DNA from: Treponema sp.
GTDB lineage: Bacteria > Spirochaetota > Spirochaetia > Treponematales > Breznakiellaceae
Direction of reading: 5' to 3'
NCBI GenBank assembly: GCA_031283505.1
Contig: JAITBO010000120.1
Span: 1-5,216 of the forward strand
Length of the DNA: 5,216 nucleotides
Shown here: positions 5,168 to 5,216 of the stretch, piece by piece
How positions within the stretch are numbered: the stretch's first letter is position 1
Layout of the letters: every line of letters begins with the position of its first letter
Notes under the pieces: generated by a model
The model's database searches: none
Told to the model about the DNA's origin: nothing
Seen by the model: the letters and a program-made list of their open reading frames with translations, nothing else
Made by a program: the position numbers and the translations under genes

Positions 5168-5216
5168 ATGAAAATGAAATTATTTCAACCCCTGGTATTA
5201 AAGTTTGAAGAAGCAA
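5168..5216 (+). CDS. Start of an unidentified gene, cut by the window edge
   Basis: An ATG at 5168 opens a frame that runs off the window, giving MKMKLFQPLVLKFEEA. I do not recognise the protein. The beginning is basic with hydrophobic residues, which could lead into a membrane anchor, but 16 residues are too few to tell. No strong Shine-Dalgarno sequence precedes it (only AAGTGA about 14 bases upstream), and ATG at 5174 is an alternative start. Support comes from the open frame, the promoter-like site at 5101-5130 and the AT-rich leader. Confidence 0.4.
   Translation, partial: MKMKLFQPLVLKFEEA

Noticed and set aside
1..5216. CRISPR array or known defence system
   Set aside because: No regularly spaced repeats with unique spacers and no defence-associated gene families were found.

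Overview
This window looks like chromosomal DNA from a free-living or gut-associated bacterium of moderate GC content. A treponeme-like spirochaete, for example of the termite-gut type, is my best guess. That guess rests on the general feel of the proteins and the repeat-rich intergenic DNA, not on a diagnostic marker, so treat the lineage as tentative. Three genes look intact: a rhomboid-family intramembrane protease, a cytoplasmic GH36 alpha-galactosidase and peptidyl-tRNA hydrolase. A broken IS30-family transposase lies on the left, and a probable gene start runs off the right edge.

Layout. Bases 1-133 hold a tight series of GC-rich hairpins ending in a structured leader (Shine-Dalgarno-like GGAGG, hairpin, ATG). 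Bases 134-1052 are an IS30 transposase pseudogene with an in-frame stop, at least three frame changes and a lost C-terminus. Its catalytic domain is interrupted, in frame, by a perfect 23-bp-arm palindrome (612-662). The rhomboid gene (1698-1057, minus) converges on the pseudogene, with its stop 4 bases from the transposase-frame stop. A good sigma-70-type promoter ends just before its ATG, which predicts a leaderless or nearly leaderless mRNA. Bases 1756-1876 carry several imperfect copies of a CCGTG-rich repeat, two of them inverted. The alpha-galactosidase gene (3899-1911, minus) follows. A 170-base intergenic region separates it from the divergent pth gene (4070-4720, plus). Bases 4721-5167 contain no convincing gene. 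They hold a tRNA T-arm-like fragment, a hairpin, a pair of 9-base direct repeats, and one arm of the same palindrome seen inside the transposase (5065-5088). A probable promoter and the first 16 codons of a gene follow.

How the genes relate. I see no operon. The rhomboid and alpha-galactosidase genes point the same way, but about 210 bases of repeat DNA and a promoter lie between them, and pth is divergent. The galactosidase would hydrolyse alpha-galactosides already imported into the cytoplasm; no transporter or regulator is in view. Pth is housekeeping. The most unusual signal is the small palindromic repeat family. One copy sits in frame inside a protein-coding sequence, in the manner of Rickettsia palindromic elements, and a second half-copy lies about 4.4 kb away in non-coding DNA.
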